From: Bacteroides sp.
GTDB lineage: Bacteria > Bacteroidota > Bacteroidia > Bacteroidales > Bacteroidaceae
DNA: 64,000 nucleotides
Reading direction: 5' to 3'
Assembly (NCBI GenBank): GCA_022648295.1
Contig: JALCME010000020.1
Coordinates: forward strand, 1-64,000
Below the pieces are notes generated by a model. The model did no database searches and was not told the DNA's origin. It saw only the letters and a list, made by a program, of their open reading frames with translations. Within the stretch, counting starts at the first letter, position 1, and each line of letters starts with the position of its first letter. Shown in pieces: positions 62,743 to 64,000 of the stretch. The position numbers were made by a program, and so were the translations under genes.

Positions 62743-63786
62743 TTATTTATTAATCTTCTTATAAGCTCCCAAAGGAATTTCCGAATCCGTTGTATTCAGG
62801 TCACTCGGTAATTTCAACGTATAAAGAGAAGCTTCCATTTGACGAACCAGATTACGTTTCAATTTATCCGGAGAGTATATAAAGACCTCCACTGTGATAA
62901 TACGCTGATTAGCTTTATCCAACCGGACATGAGAAACAAACGGACCTCCCATAAAATCTCCCTTTACACGCCACAATCCCCGAACTTCCAATGCATATTC
63001 GCCTCGTATATCAATCGGTCGTACATCTGTCATCATAGAATCTGTCATCATATACATCCCTTCCCGAGCCCCCGGAATATTGATCTTCATCACAGAGTCA
63101 CGCTTATGCACAAAATATTGTTTAGTAAAAGTATCCCGATCTCTATATGGATATGAATAGATCACAAAGTTTCTATCTCCTGTAGCAGCATTGGTTCCAG
63201 CCCAAAAGAAATCTTTGCCCTGTTTTGAAGCAGTAAGTTCAACAGGTACCCATATATCGCAATCGAACAAGCTTTTCACTTTCGTAGAAACATAATCATT
63301 ATGATCGTCTTTCAACAATGCAATTTGACGATTCATTTCTGCGTGAGTAAAGAAATTAATAATAAACTGCTTGTTACTGTTAACAAAATTTTCAAACGAC
63401 TTTTCATCTGGAGCCTGAATAGTAAGAATAGCCTGTGGAGCAGCATAGACATCTTTCGCATACTTAAAAGCAGCCTTCGTATAGATATTCTGCACATCCG
63501 CAATCACAATATTACGAATCAACTTCAATGTAGCATCATAATTTTCCGGGGAAGTGTACATCATACGGAATGAACGCTCCGACTGAGGTAAACCCGGTAC
63601 ATCCGTATCAAGAACATCATAAAGAGCTCTACCTGCAGGACGCTCCCACATCCCCTGATTAATGACAACCAAGATCTCATATGCACGTCCACTTGAGGTT
63701 GGGGCAAGTCCACCTTTTTTCCCATTACATGCAGAAAAAAGCATTGTGACCAAAGTCAAACTTAAATAAAACAAGTGCTTTTTCAT
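62743..63786 (-). CDS. DUF4837 family lipoprotein
   Basis: A 347-residue lipoprotein with a lipobox (MLFSAC, C20). It shows GRAYEILVVINQGMWE, LPQSERSFRMMYTSPENYD and a conserved C-terminal half typical of DUF4837. Function unknown; found in Bacteroidales near pdxA. It heads the operon that includes pdxA, the regulator, lptE, the TPR gene and secG. A promoter element is 24 bases upstream. Confidence 0.9.
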   Translation of the reverse strand: MKKHLFYLSLTLVTMLFSACNGKKGGLAPTSSGRAYEILVVINQGMWERPAGRALYDVLDTDVPGLPQSERSFRMMYTSPENYDATLKLIRNIVIADVQNIYTKAAFKYAKDVYAAPQAILTIQAPDEKSFENFVNSNKQFIINFFTHAEMNRQIALLKDDHNDYVSTKVKSLFDCDIWVPVELTASKQGKDFFWAGTNAATGDRNFVIYSYPYRDRDTFTKQYFVHKRDSVMKINIPGAREGMYMMTDSMMTDVRPIDIRGEYALEVRGLWRVKGDFMGGPFVSHVRLDKANQRIITVEVFIYSPDKLKRNLVRQMEASLYTLKLPSDLNTTDSEIPLGAYKKINK

Positions 63787-63810
63787 ATATCTATCAGTTT
63801 AATATTTCTA

Positions 63811-63818
63811 CAAAACTA
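63811..63818 (-). promoter_or_regulatory. candidate -7 promoter element of the DUF4837-to-secG operon
   Basis: Minus strand reads TAGTTTTG (TAnnTTTG), 25 bases upstream of the ATG at 63786. Confidence 0.4.
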
Positions 63819-63861
63819 CGAAGAATGCATATACCATCCATGTCAAAGTTAATAATTTATA

Positions 63862-64000
63862 TTAATTCTTGTTTATTTGTACTTTTTGCTTAGCAGTAGA
63901 GAGCATCCCGCAAGCTGCAAAAATATCCTCACCGCGTGAAGCTCGTATTGTAGTAAATAATCCATGCGAAGTCAAATAATCACGAAAGTTTATCATAACA
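63862..64000 (-). CDS. rlmN: 23S rRNA (adenine-C2)-methyltransferase RlmN, C-terminal part
   Basis: The 3' end of a gene that continues past the window. The 46 residues end with FTTIRASRGEDIFAACGML and STAKQKVQINKN, matching the C-terminus of RlmN, including the catalytic cysteine in AACGML. RlmN is a radical SAM enzyme that methylates A2503 of 23S rRNA and A37 of some tRNAs. The stop at 63862 is 76 bases upstream of DUF4837. Confidence 0.9.
   Translation of the reverse strand, partial: VMINFRDYLTSHGLFTTIRASRGEDIFAACGMLSTAKQKVQINKN

Overview
The window looks like a chromosomal segment of a gut Bacteroides (order Bacteroidales). Supporting signs: a SusC/SusD pair within a polysaccharide utilisation locus, many promoters with the Bacteroidetes -7 motif TAnnTTTG and no strong Shine-Dalgarno sequences, a Hc1-like mini-histone, DUF4831, DUF4837 and DUF6377 proteins, and a tmRNA with the tag GENNYALAA. 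GC content is moderate, and it drops in the polysaccharide locus.

Region 1 (1-32.4 kb) is mostly housekeeping and small accessory genes: a YgbA_NO fragment, two short-chain dehydrogenases, YjbQ, an uncharacterised DNA-repair pair (radical SAM protein plus TIGR03915-type protein), a mini-histone, an AlbA_2-type regulator, an alanine/cation symporter, a long KamA-like radical SAM enzyme, a uracil-DNA-glycosylase-like protein, tRNA-Trp, a secreted metallophosphoesterase, queE/queD, a nucleosidase operon with its own winged-helix regulator, a coiled-coil protein with zapA and ribonuclease Y, cutC, a LytTR regulator with a TonB receptor and a DUF2141 protein, a new 47-residue ORF, yccF, dinB, a GH15 enzyme divergent from a fused otsA-otsB gene, a MATE exporter, and an orphan phage-type tail-tube protein.

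Region 2 (32.9-53.7 kb, all minus strand) is the most interesting part. It runs from a DUF6377 regulator through GH31, SusC, SusD, metallophosphoesterase, GDPD, GH65, metallophosphoesterase, GDPD and a GlpT-like organophosphate antiporter to a second GH31. Alpha-glucosidases, two glycerophosphodiesterases and a glycerol-3-phosphate-type transporter together suggest a substrate holding alpha-glucose (perhaps kojibiose) and glycerol phosphodiester, such as glucosylated (lipo)teichoic acid. That substrate is an inference.

Region 3 (53.8-64 kb) holds the tmRNA, a lipoprotein lactonase, DUF4831, an MFS transporter, and a core operon: DUF4837, pdxA, a sigma-54 activator, lptE, a TPR protein and secG. 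The end of rlmN lies at the right edge.

Separately, five intergenic sites carry about four degenerate units spaced exactly 22 bp apart, with different core sequences at most sites. Four of the five lie between convergent genes, and all lie 3' of a minus-strand gene. I do not know a described element that explains them.
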